Part shown: piece after piece, positions 34,057-44,907 of the stretch
Layout of the letters: every line of letters starts with the position of its first letter
How positions within the stretch are numbered: position 1 is the stretch's first letter
Origin: Peribacillus simplex NBRC 15720 = DSM 1321
GTDB taxonomy: Bacteria > Bacillota > Bacilli > Bacillales > DSM-1321
Assembly: GCF_002243645.1 (NCBI RefSeq)
Contig: NZ_CP017704.1
Location: forward strand, 4,296,001 to 4,360,000
DNA: 64,000 bases
Reading direction: 5' to 3'
Program-made: the position numbers and the translations under genes
Notes under the pieces: model-generated
The model's input: only the letters and a program-made list of their open reading frames with translations
Databases searched by the model: none
Told to the model about the DNA's origin: nothing

Positions 34057-35265
34057 ATGTATGAAAATGAAAAGAAAAAAATATTATTTGTTATGGATTC
34101 AATGAACGTTGGTGGTGTTGAAAAAAGTTTGATTTCATTGCTTTTGAACATTGATTATTGTAAATATGACGTGGATTTATTTATTTTTAAACATAATGGC
34201 CTCTTTTTAGATATGATACCTAGTCAAGTGAATGTATTACCAATTAATAAGGACATAAAATACCTTTTATTAAGAAAAAACGCGATATTTAAAGACTTAT
34301 TTAATAGCTTTAGATTCTTTGATAAGAAAGTCGCTTTTAATATATTTTCTAGTGTTGTCAAAGGTTTGTTTACTAAAAATATGGAAATGCAAAGACAATC
34401 TTTATGGACTAAATGTAATTATATTATTAAAAATATGGAAAAAGAATATGATGTGGCCATTGGATACCATAGTATTACCACATCATATATGGTAATAGAT
34501 AAAGTTAATGCAAAAAAGAAAATTGGCTGGATTCATAATGATTATGGAACCGTTCAGAGAAATACAGAAATAGATAAATCTTATTTCAATTTATTAGATG
34601 AAATAGTAACCGTTTCAGATCTTTGTGGAAAAGGTTTTGTTTGTGCTTTTCCGGAGTTTGAAGAAAAAATAAATATTATTCATAATATAGTTTCCCCTAA
34701 CTTGATCCATAAAATGTCAATCGAAAATAAAGGTTTTGATGATGAATTTAATGGAATAAGAATAATTTCTTTAGCAAGATTAGAGTCACAAAAAGGCCTT
34801 GATTTGGCAATTCAGGCTTGTGCCATCTTAGCTAAAACATATAATATTCGATGGCATATTTTTGGAGAAGGTCCAGATGAATACAAATTAAAAAAAATGG
34901 TGAAACAATATGGAGTAGAAGAAGTATTTATTTTCTCTGGAATTACTAAAAATCCATATACATATATGCGTCAAGCAAACATATATGCTCAAACCTCAAG
35001 ACATGAAGGAAAACCCATAGCGGTAGATGAGGCAATGATTTTGACAAAACCTATACTTCTTACAAATTTTTCAACTGCTAGTGATCAAATTGATAACGGA
35101 ATAAATGGAATTATTACAGAAAAATCTCCTGAAGCAATTGCAGAAGGGTTGGAAAAGTATATAAACGATAGAAGTTTGGGGGAAGCTTTTTCACAAATTT
35201 TAAAGCAAAAAGTACATGATAATATTGATGAACTTGAAAAAGTATATGATTTAATAAATGAATAA
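34057..35265 (+). CDS. Glycosyltransferase family 4
   Basis: A 402-aa GT-B enzyme: 'ILFVMDSMNVGGVEKSLISL' at the start (donor-site Gly-Gly-x-Glu), 'IGWIHNDYGTVQRN' in the middle, 'IISLARLESQKGLDLAIQ' opening the second domain, and 'YAQTSRHEGKPIAVDEAMIL' as the EX7E motif. It starts one base after the previous gene. Confidence 0.92.
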   Translation: MYENEKKKILFVMDSMNVGGVEKSLISLLLNIDYCKYDVDLFIFKHNGLFLDMIPSQVNVLPINKDIKYLLLRKNAIFKDLFNSFRFFDKKVAFNIFSSVVKGLFTKNMEMQRQSLWTKCNYIIKNMEKEYDVAIGYHSITTSYMVIDKVNAKKKIGWIHNDYGTVQRNTEIDKSYFNLLDEIVTVSDLCGKGFVCAFPEFEEKINIIHNIVSPNLIHKMSIENKGFDDEFNGIRIISLARLESQKGLDLAIQACAILAKTYNIRWHIFGEGPDEYKLKKMVKQYGVEEVFIFSGITKNPYTYMRQANIYAQTSRHEGKPIAVDEAMILTKPILLTNFSTASDQIDNGINGIITEKSPEAIAEGLEKYINDRSLGEAFSQILKQKVHDNIDELEKVYDLINE

Positions 35266-35275
35266 GGGTGTTGTT

Positions 35276-35692
35276 ATGGATAGGGTATATAAAAATTATG
35301 TTTTGATGAAAAAATTATATCTAAAAAGAATTCCTGTATTACCAAATCTCATCCGTAAATACATAAGAACTGTATACGGATGCGATATTTTTTATACAAG
35401 TGAAATAGGCATGGGAACTCGCTTTCCACATAATGGAACAGGTGTGGTTATCCACTCTGATGCTAAAATCGGAGAAAATACAATTATCTATCAAAATGTC
35501 ACTATAGGTGGTTTAAAAGGACAAGGTCCACCAACAATAGGGAATAATGTTTTAATAGGAGCAGGTGCATGTTTGTTAGGTGAAATTAAAATTGGAGATA
35601 ATGTCCAAATTGGGGCTAATGCTGTTGTGGTAAAAGATATCCCATCTAATGCCACTGCAATTGGAGTACCCGCTAGAATTATAGAAAGATAA
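35276..35692 (+). CDS. Left-handed beta-helix acetyltransferase (serine-acetyltransferase-like)
   Basis: The product of about 138 aa consists of hexapeptide repeats ('IHSDAKIGENTIIYQNVTIG', 'TIGNNVLIGAGACLLG', 'KIGDNVQIGANAVVVKDIPS'). They are preceded by a short helical part with 'GTRFPHNGTGVVIH', which supplies the catalytic His. In EPS loci such proteins O-acetylate a sugar or precursor with acetyl-CoA. An in-frame ATG 18 nt upstream overlaps the previous gene's stop but lacks a ribosome site; the ATG used has AAGGGTG. Confidence 0.88.
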   Translation: MDRVYKNYVLMKKLYLKRIPVLPNLIRKYIRTVYGCDIFYTSEIGMGTRFPHNGTGVVIHSDAKIGENTIIYQNVTIGGLKGQGPPTIGNNVLIGAGACLLGEIKIGDNVQIGANAVVVKDIPSNATAIGVPARIIER

Positions 35693-35739
35693 TAATATAG
35701 GATATTGCGAAATAAATATCCTATATGGGAGTGAATAAA

Positions 35740-36906
35740 ATGATTTTGCTTTTGAGTTCTAATAAAGCAGATAGTAAAATGGGTGTTGGCGTTTATAAAA
35801 AAAATATAGGGCAAGTTAATGCTTATAAAGATTTAGGATATGAAACAATCTTTGGATACATGCTCAGTGATAAATTCGTATTTGAATTTTCTAATGATAG
35901 AAAAATTGAAATTAATTTATTACAAAAGGGTGTGTTTAATAAACAAAAAGTAATATTTAAAAAAGTATTTGAAATCTGCAAAGAATATAATGTAAAGTTG
36001 ATTCATGCTAGATGGGAATATTTAAATTTTTATACCTATTTATCATTAGCCTCTTTAAGGCGTACTATAAAAATTTATTTAGAAATACCAACTTTTCCAA
36101 TTTACCCACAACGCATGAAAACATTAAGAGATTTGTTCAAAGCTGGAGATTACTCTAGTCTAAGTAAATCTACCATAAGATATATAATCGATGCTTCATC
36201 TATACCTTTTGTGCGATTTGGTGTGGATAGGATTATTAATTTCAATGGATACGACAGAGTTTGGGGAATAAAAGCTATACCATTGTCTAATGGGGTTTCT
36301 ATTAATTCTTTGAAAATTAAGAAAATTAACCAATCTACCGAAATTAGAATCGTTGCTGTCGCTAATATTGCAGTTTGGCATGGATATGATAGAGTCTTGT
36401 ATGGCCTGCATGAATACTACAAAAATAGTTTGAAAAATAATATTGATACAAAGGTATTTTTTGATGTTATAGGAGAGGGAAGAGAAAAGGAAACTTTACA
36501 AACGTTATGCAAAAAATTAGATATTGAAGATTACGTTATATTTCATGGTTATAAAGTTGGGGAAGAATTAGATGCAATATTTGACAATTCTAATGTTGCG
36601 GTTAATCTACTGGGTATGCATAGAATTGGTAAGGTGAAAAATGTTTCTAGCTTAAAAGAAAAAGAATATTGTGCTAAAGGAATACCTTTTATATGTTCAA
36701 GCACAAGAAGTTTAGGTGAAGTACAGAAATATATTTATGAGGTACCCTCTGATGAAAGCCCAGTTGATATTGAGGGAGTTTTAAATTTCTTAAATAATAT
36801 TGGTGATATGGATCAAGTTATCAAAACACTTAGAGGGTATGCCCTAAATAACTTTGATTGGTCGATACAGAATAAAAAAATAATTGATGACTATAGCCAA
36901 AGTTAA
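35740..36906 (+). CDS. Divergent GT-B glycosyltransferase
   Basis: A 388-aa protein. The N-terminal half is weakly conserved ('ILLLSSNKADSKMGVGVYKK'). The second half has a GT4-type donor domain: 'RIVAVANIAVWHGYDRVLYG', 'DVIGEGREKETLQTL', 'VIFHGYKVGEELDAIFDNSN', and 'SLKEKEYCAKGIPFI' in place of a canonical EX7E. It is likely a cytoplasmic transferase of this EPS pathway. ATG with GGGAGTG at 6 nt; an in-frame ATG five codons earlier overlaps that site. Confidence 0.8.
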   Translation: MILLLSSNKADSKMGVGVYKKNIGQVNAYKDLGYETIFGYMLSDKFVFEFSNDRKIEINLLQKGVFNKQKVIFKKVFEICKEYNVKLIHARWEYLNFYTYLSLASLRRTIKIYLEIPTFPIYPQRMKTLRDLFKAGDYSSLSKSTIRYIIDASSIPFVRFGVDRIINFNGYDRVWGIKAIPLSNGVSINSLKIKKINQSTEIRIVAVANIAVWHGYDRVLYGLHEYYKNSLKNNIDTKVFFDVIGEGREKETLQTLCKKLDIEDYVIFHGYKVGEELDAIFDNSNVAVNLLGMHRIGKVKNVSSLKEKEYCAKGIPFICSSTRSLGEVQKYIYEVPSDESPVDIEGVLNFLNNIGDMDQVIKTLRGYALNNFDWSIQNKKIIDDYSQS

Positions 36907-36927
36907 AAAGGGGGCTGATTAATTAAG

Positions 36928-38097
36928 ATGACATTTAGTAAAAAAAATTTTTATGAAAATTGGATATATCTAATTATTTCAGTAAAGTTATGTGGTGTAC
37001 CTATAATGGAAGAAATAGGTCGTTTTTTTGGTTTATCGGTATTAAATATATTGGATCTATTGCTTAATGTCATATTAGTACTTTGCTTATTTCTATTTTT
37101 TGTAATAAATAAGCATCTAATCTTAAGAACATTCGGCGGAATAGCATTTCTCGTGTTCCTTATAGTATATTGTTACTTTTTATTCCCTAATTATGGATTC
37201 GTTTTTAATGAATATATATATAAATTCGTAATTCTAGGTAGTCTTGGTTATATTTGCGGAGTTGTGATAAAACAACCTGAAAAGTTATTAAAAAACCTTT
37301 ATTATGTTTCCATTTGCTCTATGCTTTTATTAGCTTATCAACCTTTTGTAGGTGATTTTAATCAAATTGGTATGATGTATGGTTATAAAGTACTGTTATC
37401 GGTATCAATAGTCATGCTATATACTAACCTCTATCATAAATCTAAATTTCATTACTTAGTAGTAGCATACTTTTTTGTAATGTGTATATTATTCTCATCA
37501 AGAGGAGCATTGATTATACTGATAAGTTATTTATTAGTATTATTATTTACAAATAACTCTATGGTAAAAAAAGTTAAGAATGCATATGGTTTAATATTAG
37601 TTTCCCTACTTTTTATCGCTTTTTCAGGATTTATTATAAATACTTTAAGCAGTGTAGCTCCAAATACCTCATCCTCACGTACTGTAATTGATAAATTGGA
37701 AGCTTCTATGTTTTTTTCAGATAATGGGAGAAATTATATAAAAGAAATCTATTGGAATTTGATTGAAAATAATTTATATAAGGGTGTGGGTATTGGAGTA
37801 GATAGATTGATGACAGGACAACCTTTTCCACACAATATTTATATTGAGTTATTAGCACATTTTGGTGTCATTTTAGGAAATATACTTATAATCATTATAT
37901 TAATTAGATTATATAAAGGGTATATTCAGAAAGATTTTGTAAAGAGACACCTTATTTTACTATTGATATTTTCTACTTTTTTTAAATTGTTTTTTTCAGA
38001 TACATATCTTAATTTAATGTATCCTCTAATGTTTACATTTGGATTGTGTGCTGTAAACATGAAGAATAAGCAAGAGGATAGTTATAGGACGACTTGA
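36928..38097 (+). CDS. O-antigen-ligase/Wzy-type polysaccharide polymerase
   Basis: A 389-aa integral membrane protein with about ten hydrophobic segments. A larger loop near residues 245-295 contains 'SSSRTVIDKLEASMFFSDNG', then 'GVGIGVDRLMTGQPFPHNIY' and 'ELLAHFGVI'. The 'G.G.......PHN....L...G' pattern is that of Wzy/WaaL proteins, with the loop outside the cell. It should link the repeat units delivered by the flippase. Sequence conservation is low, as usual. Confidence 0.82.
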   Translation: MTFSKKNFYENWIYLIISVKLCGVPIMEEIGRFFGLSVLNILDLLLNVILVLCLFLFFVINKHLILRTFGGIAFLVFLIVYCYFLFPNYGFVFNEYIYKFVILGSLGYICGVVIKQPEKLLKNLYYVSICSMLLLAYQPFVGDFNQIGMMYGYKVLLSVSIVMLYTNLYHKSKFHYLVVAYFFVMCILFSSRGALIILISYLLVLLFTNNSMVKKVKNAYGLILVSLLFIAFSGFIINTLSSVAPNTSSSRTVIDKLEASMFFSDNGRNYIKEIYWNLIENNLYKGVGIGVDRLMTGQPFPHNIYIELLAHFGVILGNILIIIILIRLYKGYIQKDFVKRHLILLLIFSTFFKLFFSDTYLNLMYPLMFTFGLCAVNMKNKQEDSYRTT

Positions 38098-38106
38098 GGT
38101 TTTTTT

Positions 38107-39366
38107 ATGAAGAAGAAAAAGGTTGGTAAAATCCTGAAAAATATAACAGTAATGGCAGGATCTTCTGCTATTGCACAAATCATAATTATTGCTGTATCTC
38201 CTATAATTACTAGGATATACACACCTTCTGCAATGGGTACCTATACTTATATTATCTCTATTGCGTCTATTATAGTTCAATTATCTATGTTGAAATATGA
38301 AATTGCTGTGATTCAAGCCAAGACAGAAAAGGAAGTCAATGCACTTATAAAAATTTGTATGGGAATATTGTCTATAGTGACAATATTATCATTAATTATT
38401 TTATCAGTTATTTTGACTTTTAATGAAAACATATTTCAAGAAATTGGATTCATTATTTATTTAGCTGTTCCTATAGCAATTTTTACTGCAATCTCTAATT
38501 TGCTGCTTGCTTTGAATAACAGGTATCAAAACTATAATATCATTGCTAGATATAACATTGTTCGTTCAGTATCTCAGTCATTAGGGCAAGTTGGGTTCGG
38601 ATTAATTAAATTCAATTCTTGGGGCTTGATCCTTAGTCATCTCATTACATGTATTCTAACTATTATTATACAGATGAAATATTCAATACGTAATATAGCA
38701 GATATATGGACTGTTAAACTGAAAGACATTAAAGTAACTTTAAGAGCTTATATTCAATATCCCCTTTATTCTATGCCAATAGGATTAATTGTAATTTTAT
38801 CTACTTCTGCAATTACGTTTTGTGTTACTGAGCTATATGGATTTGAGCAGGCAGGTCAGTATTCATTGTCTTATAGATTATTAGCTCTTCCCACCGTTGT
38901 TTTAGGCCAAAATATTGCTACAGTTTTCTTTCGAAGTGCGTCTCTTATGTATGATGAAAAAGGGAGTTTTTTTGAATTATATAAAAAGTTTTCAATTGTG
39001 ATTATTTGTTCTACTATTCCGATATGGATTGTTTTGAGATTTTTCTCGGAAGATATATTTGGGATTATATTTGGTGAAGAGTGGAGAACGGCAGGAGTGT
39101 ATACCTCCTATCTTGCAACAATGTACGTCTTGAAATTTTATGTTGTTTCTTTAGGCCATAGCTTTATTATTTTAAATAAGCAATATATTAATTTGATTTT
39201 AAATATAGGATCTATCGTTTGTGTATTTGGTGCATTTTTATATTGCCAAATCAATAAATTAGATATCGATATGTTTTTTAAGTTGCTTGGTGGTTCAGTA
39301 TCTCTTGTATATTTATCTAGTTGTATATTTATGTATATTATGATAAGTAAAAATAAAAGGAAGTAA
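38107..39366 (+). CDS. Wzx-type lipid-linked oligosaccharide flippase
   Basis: A 419-aa MOP-superfamily membrane protein with about 12-14 helices. It opens with 'ITVMAGSSAIAQIIIIAVSP' and 'ITRIYTPSAMGTYTYIISIA', typical for polysaccharide_synt/Wzx proteins. It moves undecaprenyl-linked repeat units to the outer face, next to the polymerase. GAGG lies 7 nt before the ATG. Last intact gene of the EPS locus. Confidence 0.9.
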   Translation: MKKKKVGKILKNITVMAGSSAIAQIIIIAVSPIITRIYTPSAMGTYTYIISIASIIVQLSMLKYEIAVIQAKTEKEVNALIKICMGILSIVTILSLIILSVILTFNENIFQEIGFIIYLAVPIAIFTAISNLLLALNNRYQNYNIIARYNIVRSVSQSLGQVGFGLIKFNSWGLILSHLITCILTIIIQMKYSIRNIADIWTVKLKDIKVTLRAYIQYPLYSMPIGLIVILSTSAITFCVTELYGFEQAGQYSLSYRLLALPTVVLGQNIATVFFRSASLMYDEKGSFFELYKKFSIVIICSTIPIWIVLRFFSEDIFGIIFGEEWRTAGVYTSYLATMYVLKFYVVSLGHSFIILNKQYINLILNIGSIVCVFGAFLYCQINKLDIDMFFKLLGGSVSLVYLSSCIFMYIMISKNKRK

Positions 39367-39381
39367 GATGAAATTAGTTTT

Positions 39382-39480
39382 ATAAAAAAAGTATATGAAG
39401 AGCTTAGATGGAAAGCAGAGAAGAATTTAGAGACTATCATAGAGAGTGCTTGGAATTGGCATAAAAATCAAAGGTATTAG
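39382..39480 (+). pseudogene. galE: C-terminal remnant of a UDP-glucose 4-epimerase (GalE)
   Basis: An in-frame tail 'ELRWKAEKNLETIIESAWNW' followed by 'HKNQRY' and TAG matches the last 30 residues of GalE proteins (LGWKAERDLE...AWRW). The rest of the gene is gone. It suggests that a galE gene once ended the EPS operon and was lost in the event that brought in the IS element. Confidence 0.6.
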
Positions 39481-39527
39481 TTCAGATACTTTGGTCTAAA
39501 CTCGTGTTAAAAGTGATAGAGAACCAG

Positions 39528-40882
39528 TGAAGTGAACCCAAAAAGTTAGACACTTTATTTAATTAGGTAACCTTGAGGGCATGAACCCGGTAATCTACCG
39601 GACTCATGCCTTTTAATTTCCTGATTCGTTGATGATTGTAGTAATGGATATATTCCTCTAGTTCTTATTTGTAATGCTTCATGCTTTCAAATTCTTGATG
39701 ATAGAGTAACTCGATTTTAATATGCCAAAGAAGTTCTCAATGACCGCATTATTGAGACAATTTCCTTTGCGGGACATTCTTTGTCAAATGTGATGTCTTT
39801 TCAAATTATGCGAGTATTGTTTCATCTAGAAATGCTAGCCCTGATTTGAATGAAGAATGGGTGAATCTTTCGATTCCAAGCGGTCAAAGGTTTTATCCTG
39901 CATTTTGGGAACGAGGCCGAGATGGATATTATAGCCGATGATTTATCCATTAAAAAGATCAAGAATGGCCGATAAGTATAGTTTATCCCTAGCTAGTTGG
40001 AATTCTGTGAAGTCTGTCACCCATTTTTCATTTGATTTTGCTGTCTTTACATCACGTGCTAGAATGTTGTATGAAATCTTGCCGATTTTCCCTTTGTACG
40101 AACGATATTTCTTCATGCGAACCAAAGACATCAATCCTATTTATTCATCAATCGGCTAACTGTTTTATGATTGATGGATCACCTCGGTTAGTTAATTCTA
40201 GGGTGATACGCAGATTCCCATAACTCCTTTATGCGTATGGAAAATCTCTTGGATAAGGGATTTAATTTCTGTGTATTTATCCTCACGCCCGAAGGGTAAT
40301 AGTATTTACTCCGTGCCATGATAGAAACGGATAGATGCAGATTTAAATCAAATTGTTTCCTTAGTTCATGGATTACTTTCGCTTTGTCTTTCTTTGTAAG
40401 GCTTCCTTTTTTTGAACTAAGGCATTTTACTTTTTTAGATAGGCATTCTCTGCACGTAAGAAGTTTTTCTTGAGAGCCTTTAGCTGGCGATGTTTTCTTG
40501 GTTTCTTTTTTCATGGATTGACGCTTTTTTCTTTGGTTTAAGGGCGTCTATTTGCCCATTTCAAAAGTGTAGAATTGTAGGAAGGTTTTAGTGTACAGCG
40601 GTCTTGCTGATCGATGCCCCATATAGGTTCATATATTTAAGTAGGCAGAGTGTAATTTGTATAGGATGAAGCAATTCCTTCCGTCCCATATTCTAGATAG
40701 CAAGCGACCCATCTTTTCAGAGGGGATAAACCTACATTTCTTTCTTGTGCAATGGAATAATAGGATTTTTCCCCTTCCAAGTACACTAGAACTGCATGTG
40801 ATTTTTCGTCTATCTTATATTTAGTTGAAAAAACTGCACCACTAATTATTAGATGATTGTCTAACAATTGGGGGGCAGTTCA
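39528..40882 (-). mobile_element. Decayed IS3-family (IS150-type) element
   Basis: Minus-strand pieces give OrfA-type HTH ('KSHAVLVYLEGEKSYYSIAQ'), then 'KAKVIHELRKQFDLNLHLSV' and 'NEKWVTDFTEFQLARDKLYL' with 'SAILDLFNG', 'MSRKGNCLNNAVIENFFGIL', and '[20 protein letters not shown]'. These are OrfA and OrfB of an IS150-like element, in order but in several frames. The ends TGAAGTGAACCCAAAAAGTTAGAC and TGAACTGCCCCCCAATTGTTAGAC are related inverted repeats (the longest shared word is GTTAGAC). A piece of unrelated coding sequence interrupts OrfB. It cannot move by itself. Confidence 0.8.
39786..39941 (+). pseudogene. Unidentified coding fragment inserted in the IS element
   Basis: An open stretch of 51 codons on the strand opposite to the transposase reads 'NASPDLNEEWVNLSIPSGQR' and ends 'FYPAFWERGRDGYYSR'. 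It replaces the matching part of OrfB, is not part of any transposase, and has the look of a real protein C-terminus. I do not recognise the family. Confidence 0.4.
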
Positions 40883-41438
40883 TGAATCGGCTCTCGTTCT
40901 TTAAAAATAGGTAAAATAATCGAGAAGCACTAATGTACTAATCACCTGCTCCTGGTATAAAAATTAGTTGATCTTAAGAACAGGACTTTAGGTAATTTCT
41001 TATCTACTTTGTGTGCTGATTTGGACACTATTATCTTTCCTAAATTAATAGCATAAATTTGTTGGAAGACCTAACTTAGCCGTTAGGATAAATTCGTTAG
41101 TAAGTTTACTTCGAAAATTCACCAGTGTACATTTAATGTTTCCTTATTTTTCTTGTCTGTTTTTTAAATGGTAATTTTATTGAGAGGTCTGACTTTTTAC
41201 AGAATAACAGGTAATTTTTTTAATAGTTGTTTCTCCGATTTCCCTTAGATATGTGGATATTTCTTTTTATACTATTCTTATTTTTTCTCGAATGAGTTTC
41301 ATGTGTAGACATTATGTAATTGTTGTCCAACTAGGGCTTGAACTTCAATTTATCTTCTTTTTGAGTCGTATGAATAGAATTTACAGAATATAATGTCTGA
41401 ATGCCTATACCTTTCATAATAATCAACGGGTTATTTCT
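40883..41438. other. Region without recognisable features
   Basis: AT-rich sequence between the IS remnant and the beta-helix gene. I see no gene, terminator or convincing repeat. Confidence 0.4.
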
Positions 41439-42830
41439 TTACTTAGCGACCCAACCAGTGTTGGTGGTTCCTTTTTCTTTCACATACATTGTGGTTCCGG
41501 CTCCTCCGCTTCTATTTAAGTAAATAGAACCTGTTCTAGCAGTCACGACGCCTTCTGGACTTCCAGCACCTTGGAAAATTCCTCTATCATTGCAGGTACC
41601 ATCTGAAGTGAAAAAACGAAAGCCTTTTTCATAGTAGGCTACGCCTCTAGAAGTTATATCACCGGAATTATTAATATTAACTGTTTCAGTACCCATAGGG
41701 TTAATTACCGAAAATACTTTACTAGTATTTCCTGTGTCATTACTTATCGTTAGTGTTGGGTTTTTAGCAGTTCCACCTCTAATCTGAGAACCACTACCTG
41801 ATATTATAGTGTTACTATTAGCCCCTAATTCTTCTTCTACTTTAGAAACATCTAAACCATAGCCAGAGGATACAATATTCAATTTAGAGTATTGAAGAAA
41901 CTTAATTTTTTCGGCACCTTCAAATCGGCAATCATGAAAGGAGTTGTAGTTACCAGCGCAAATTATGGCAAATCCATTCGCAAACCCACCATCTTCTAGT
42001 GAACAACCATAAAATTTTATATTATTTTGAACATATCCGTCAGATGCTTTTTCAATAACTAAATGAGCATATTCACCGTCTTTGAAAGGTATAGAAGACC
42101 AACTAAAACGACCTCCAATAACAGTATTTTCATTTGCCCATCCCCTATCATCAGAAGTAAAGACGAGGGAATATCTATTGTTATATACCCTCGAAGGAAA
42201 AAGTCTATTATAAGAAGTTCCTTTGCCGTTACCTTTAAAGACAATACCTCTATAAAAGTTTTCAGCTCCTATATCATAAAAACTACTTTCCATATTGTTA
42301 ATAAAAAGTATTCCTATTATATTATTTGCCCAGTCTCTGGTGAATTTTCTTACAAATAGACCCTCAACTTTAACTCGATTATTATATTCAGTTTTGTTTC
42401 CTATTTGAATAGCTGGAGATACATTACCATTATAGATAAACTCACAACCAACCGCCATTACGTTTATACCATCAAATATAAGAGTTTCATTAAATAAATA
42501 TTTACCACCGGTAGGAAATATTATTAATTGCCCTTTTCTTAAAGAAGCCAGAGCCTTTTTAATGGCCTTAGTATCATTTGTAATACCGTCACCTATAGCA
42601 CCAAACTGTTTAACATTAACACCCCTGTCTCCTAATTCTGTCTCTATTGCCTCAGCCTGTTTCGCTAAAAACCTTATTTCTTTAATAATGGATTTACCGT
42701 TTTCACCCTCAAAATTAGTCGAATTGATTCTTTGTAATACCATATTTTGCCCTTCTTTTTTTATCGTATAACCAAAAATAAAAGCAAAAATAAAAATTAT
42801 AAAATTTCTTAATAAGTTTCTTCGTTTCAA
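41439..42830 (-). CDS. Pectate-lyase-superfamily (right-handed beta-helix) protein
   Basis: A 463-aa protein. After a basic start comes one hydrophobic segment ('FIIFIFAFIFGYTI') acting as uncleaved signal or anchor. A short coiled region ('IRFLAKQAEAIETELGD') follows, then the Pectate_lyase_3 opening 'VNVKQFGAIGDGITNDTKAI'. The following 250 residues are beta-helix coils. The C-terminus ('YEKGFRFFTSDG', 'RTGSIYLNRSGGAGTTMYVK') resembles phage tail-spike or adhesin tips. It may cleave or bind a polysaccharide, possibly the EPS made next door. TTG start with AGGAGG at 8 nt. Confidence 0.82.
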   Translation of the reverse strand: MKRRNLLRNFIIFIFAFIFGYTIKKEGQNMVLQRINSTNFEGENGKSIIKEIRFLAKQAEAIETELGDRGVNVKQFGAIGDGITNDTKAIKKALASLRKGQLIIFPTGGKYLFNETLIFDGINVMAVGCEFIYNGNVSPAIQIGNKTEYNNRVKVEGLFVRKFTRDWANNIIGILFINNMESSFYDIGAENFYRGIVFKGNGKGTSYNRLFPSRVYNNRYSLVFTSDDRGWANENTVIGGRFSWSSIPFKDGEYAHLVIEKASDGYVQNNIKFYGCSLEDGGFANGFAIICAGNYNSFHDCRFEGAEKIKFLQYSKLNIVSSGYGLDVSKVEEELGANSNTIISGSGSQIRGGTAKNPTLTISNDTGNTSKVFSVINPMGTETVNINNSGDITSRGVAYYEKGFRFFTSDGTCNDRGIFQGAGSPEGVVTARTGSIYLNRSGGAGTTMYVKEKGTTNTGWVAK

Positions 42831-44907
42831 TGATTAGCCCTCCTGATAATAGATAGTGATTCCTGCCATATAGAAAATTATCCATACTTTTCTTAAAGTA
42901 ATGTATAACTATTTTCAATACCTTGGTAACTAACTTATCTTTACTTCATCATTTAATATCTCAAAGGTGTGGATTAGAGTCGATATTAATGAAAGTTATA
43001 TCTTAAGCACTATTTCTAATTCGATCTTCAATGGCTGATTTATTTTGATATACAAAGCTGCTATGAATTCTTTTTCTTTCATACTACCAAATTGAAAAAT
43101 CGCTAATTTTGCTGTTTTATAAATAAGGTTTTCTTAGAATGAAGACCCAATACAGAAGTTAAATAACACGATAATAACTGCTGAACATTTCTCATAAAAG
43201 GTTTGCATTGTTAAGTCTGGTTTAAGCAAATTATCTCATAGAATAACCTTTTCTTTGGAAATGGAACGGGACGGTACTTATTCTTAGTGATAGAACGAAA
43301 TTTGCCATGCTTACTCATTAAAGAAGCCAATGGAGTAAATTCTTTTTTAAGCCATTTATGAATGATTATTTCTGATACTATATAGGCCTATTAAATCATT
43401 GACAGAATTATCAGAGTGATAAAGATCTACAATGGCCATCTTTAATTTATTATAATATTTCTACCCTGTATTCTAAAGTGCCAAGACGGACACATCCTTT
43501 CAAAAGTCATAGGAAGGAATTAACTAAGGTCCTTGAAACTACTTCAGTGATAATTTACTGTATCCTTTATCTTTGTGTCATAGATGCATGGATTGGAATG
43601 GAAGGGTGTGGTCAATTTCCTTTTATGATACTTGTTTTTATTTAGTATTAGTACACTAAATTACTTTTCAAGATTAAAATGATGGAGGGTCTGATATTGG
43701 TCTTTTTAGAAATGGAAGAAGATTCTATGCCAGCCCGAATAATATTTTTCTAGAAAAATATTAACCATTTTAGAGAACTCACCAACATTATTGCTGGGAA
43801 TGTAAAACTATCGTTTATCTTTATTCGCTTTTTTGCAACCTCCACAAGCAGTCTTCCAAAGCTGATTCATTTCGTTGCTCGTTCATTATGCGTTGTAATG
43901 ACTCGAAGAGTTCCTTCAAGTTTTTATTACTGAATTTTTGTTAAAAGGTTTTTCTTCTTATGGTTTACAGTGAAGATTTGACCAAAGATAATTTTGAAGA
44001 CTTGACAATTATCTTTGGTCGTTTGTTTCCTATTCATAAGTTCTTCCCTTTGAAGTTTTCAAATAGTAAAGAGAGCCCGCTAATAAATGATAGTGGGAGG
44101 AGATATAAAAAAAATGCATCGACACTAAGCGGTGCTCCGTATTAAATAGTTATTTTACTAACTATTACCGCGTTTAATGAATAAGTCATATCCTTCAAAA
44201 ATGAGTTCAAACGATTGGGTCGCCATGTATTAGGCTAAATAATTCAGTGTGTTTTTCATTGGAAATACGCTGAATAAAGTCTGTATTACCGTAAAAAAAC
44301 TCTCTCGATTTTTACATGAAAATAGAGTTGGAGTGACTGAATAGAATTTTCTATTAAGGTTTGCCAGTATCGAAGGTGTATTTTAGATGAAACAGTTTTG
44401 CAGCAAGGAAAGCAGTTGTAAAGTTGGATAGATTGAACGCATTCTTTGTAGTAGTAACAAATTTCTAGAATCGAAAATCCATTTTCAAAGCATCCCTACA
44501 ATAATTAGGCCAAACTCCCATCACCAAAATTTCGTAAGAACAATTTTGGCACGGATGATGATAATAAAGTGCAGCTTTATTTTATTTGCTTCTTTTTAAA
44601 ATGTCCCTTTTTGCTTTAAAAGTCTTGCATCCATGTAACCGAATGAAAGGATATAGTAATAACTGTGAAAAATCTACTTACAGGTAGGTCTTTACTTGTG
44701 AAAGCGTTTCGGTTACTATTCACCATATGAGTTGTCGTTTTAAGGTTTAGAGGATAATGTAAACTACTATTTTTTCATTTTTTTTATACCCTTGAATTTT
44801 ACTGGTGACTTGTTCCACTTAATAAAGGATCAGAAATGATTTAGATGTTCTGTTCTTGATGTACTTTCGAAATAAAATAAATCAATAATATATTTAAGGA
44901 GAAGACA
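42831..44907. other. Two kilobases without an intact gene
   Basis: Stops occur in all frames. A minus-strand stretch near 44.5 kb reads 'YYHHPCQNCSYEILVMGVW', which looks like a decayed Cys-rich coding piece, but I cannot name it. One perfect 14-bp inverted repeat lies at 43980-44020 and is listed separately. The region is probably an accumulation of degraded genes. Confidence 0.5.
43980..44020. repeat. Perfect 14-bp inverted repeat
   Basis: GACCAAAGATAATT and AATTATCTTTGGTC pair exactly around a 13-nt loop (TTGAAGACTTGAC). No T-tract follows on either strand, so a simple terminator is unlikely. It could be an operator, a structured RNA or an element end. Confidence 0.6.

Noticed and set aside
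39138..39440. 100-codon minus frame over the end of the flippase gene
   Set aside because: A mirror of an AT-rich membrane-protein gene; no ribosome site.
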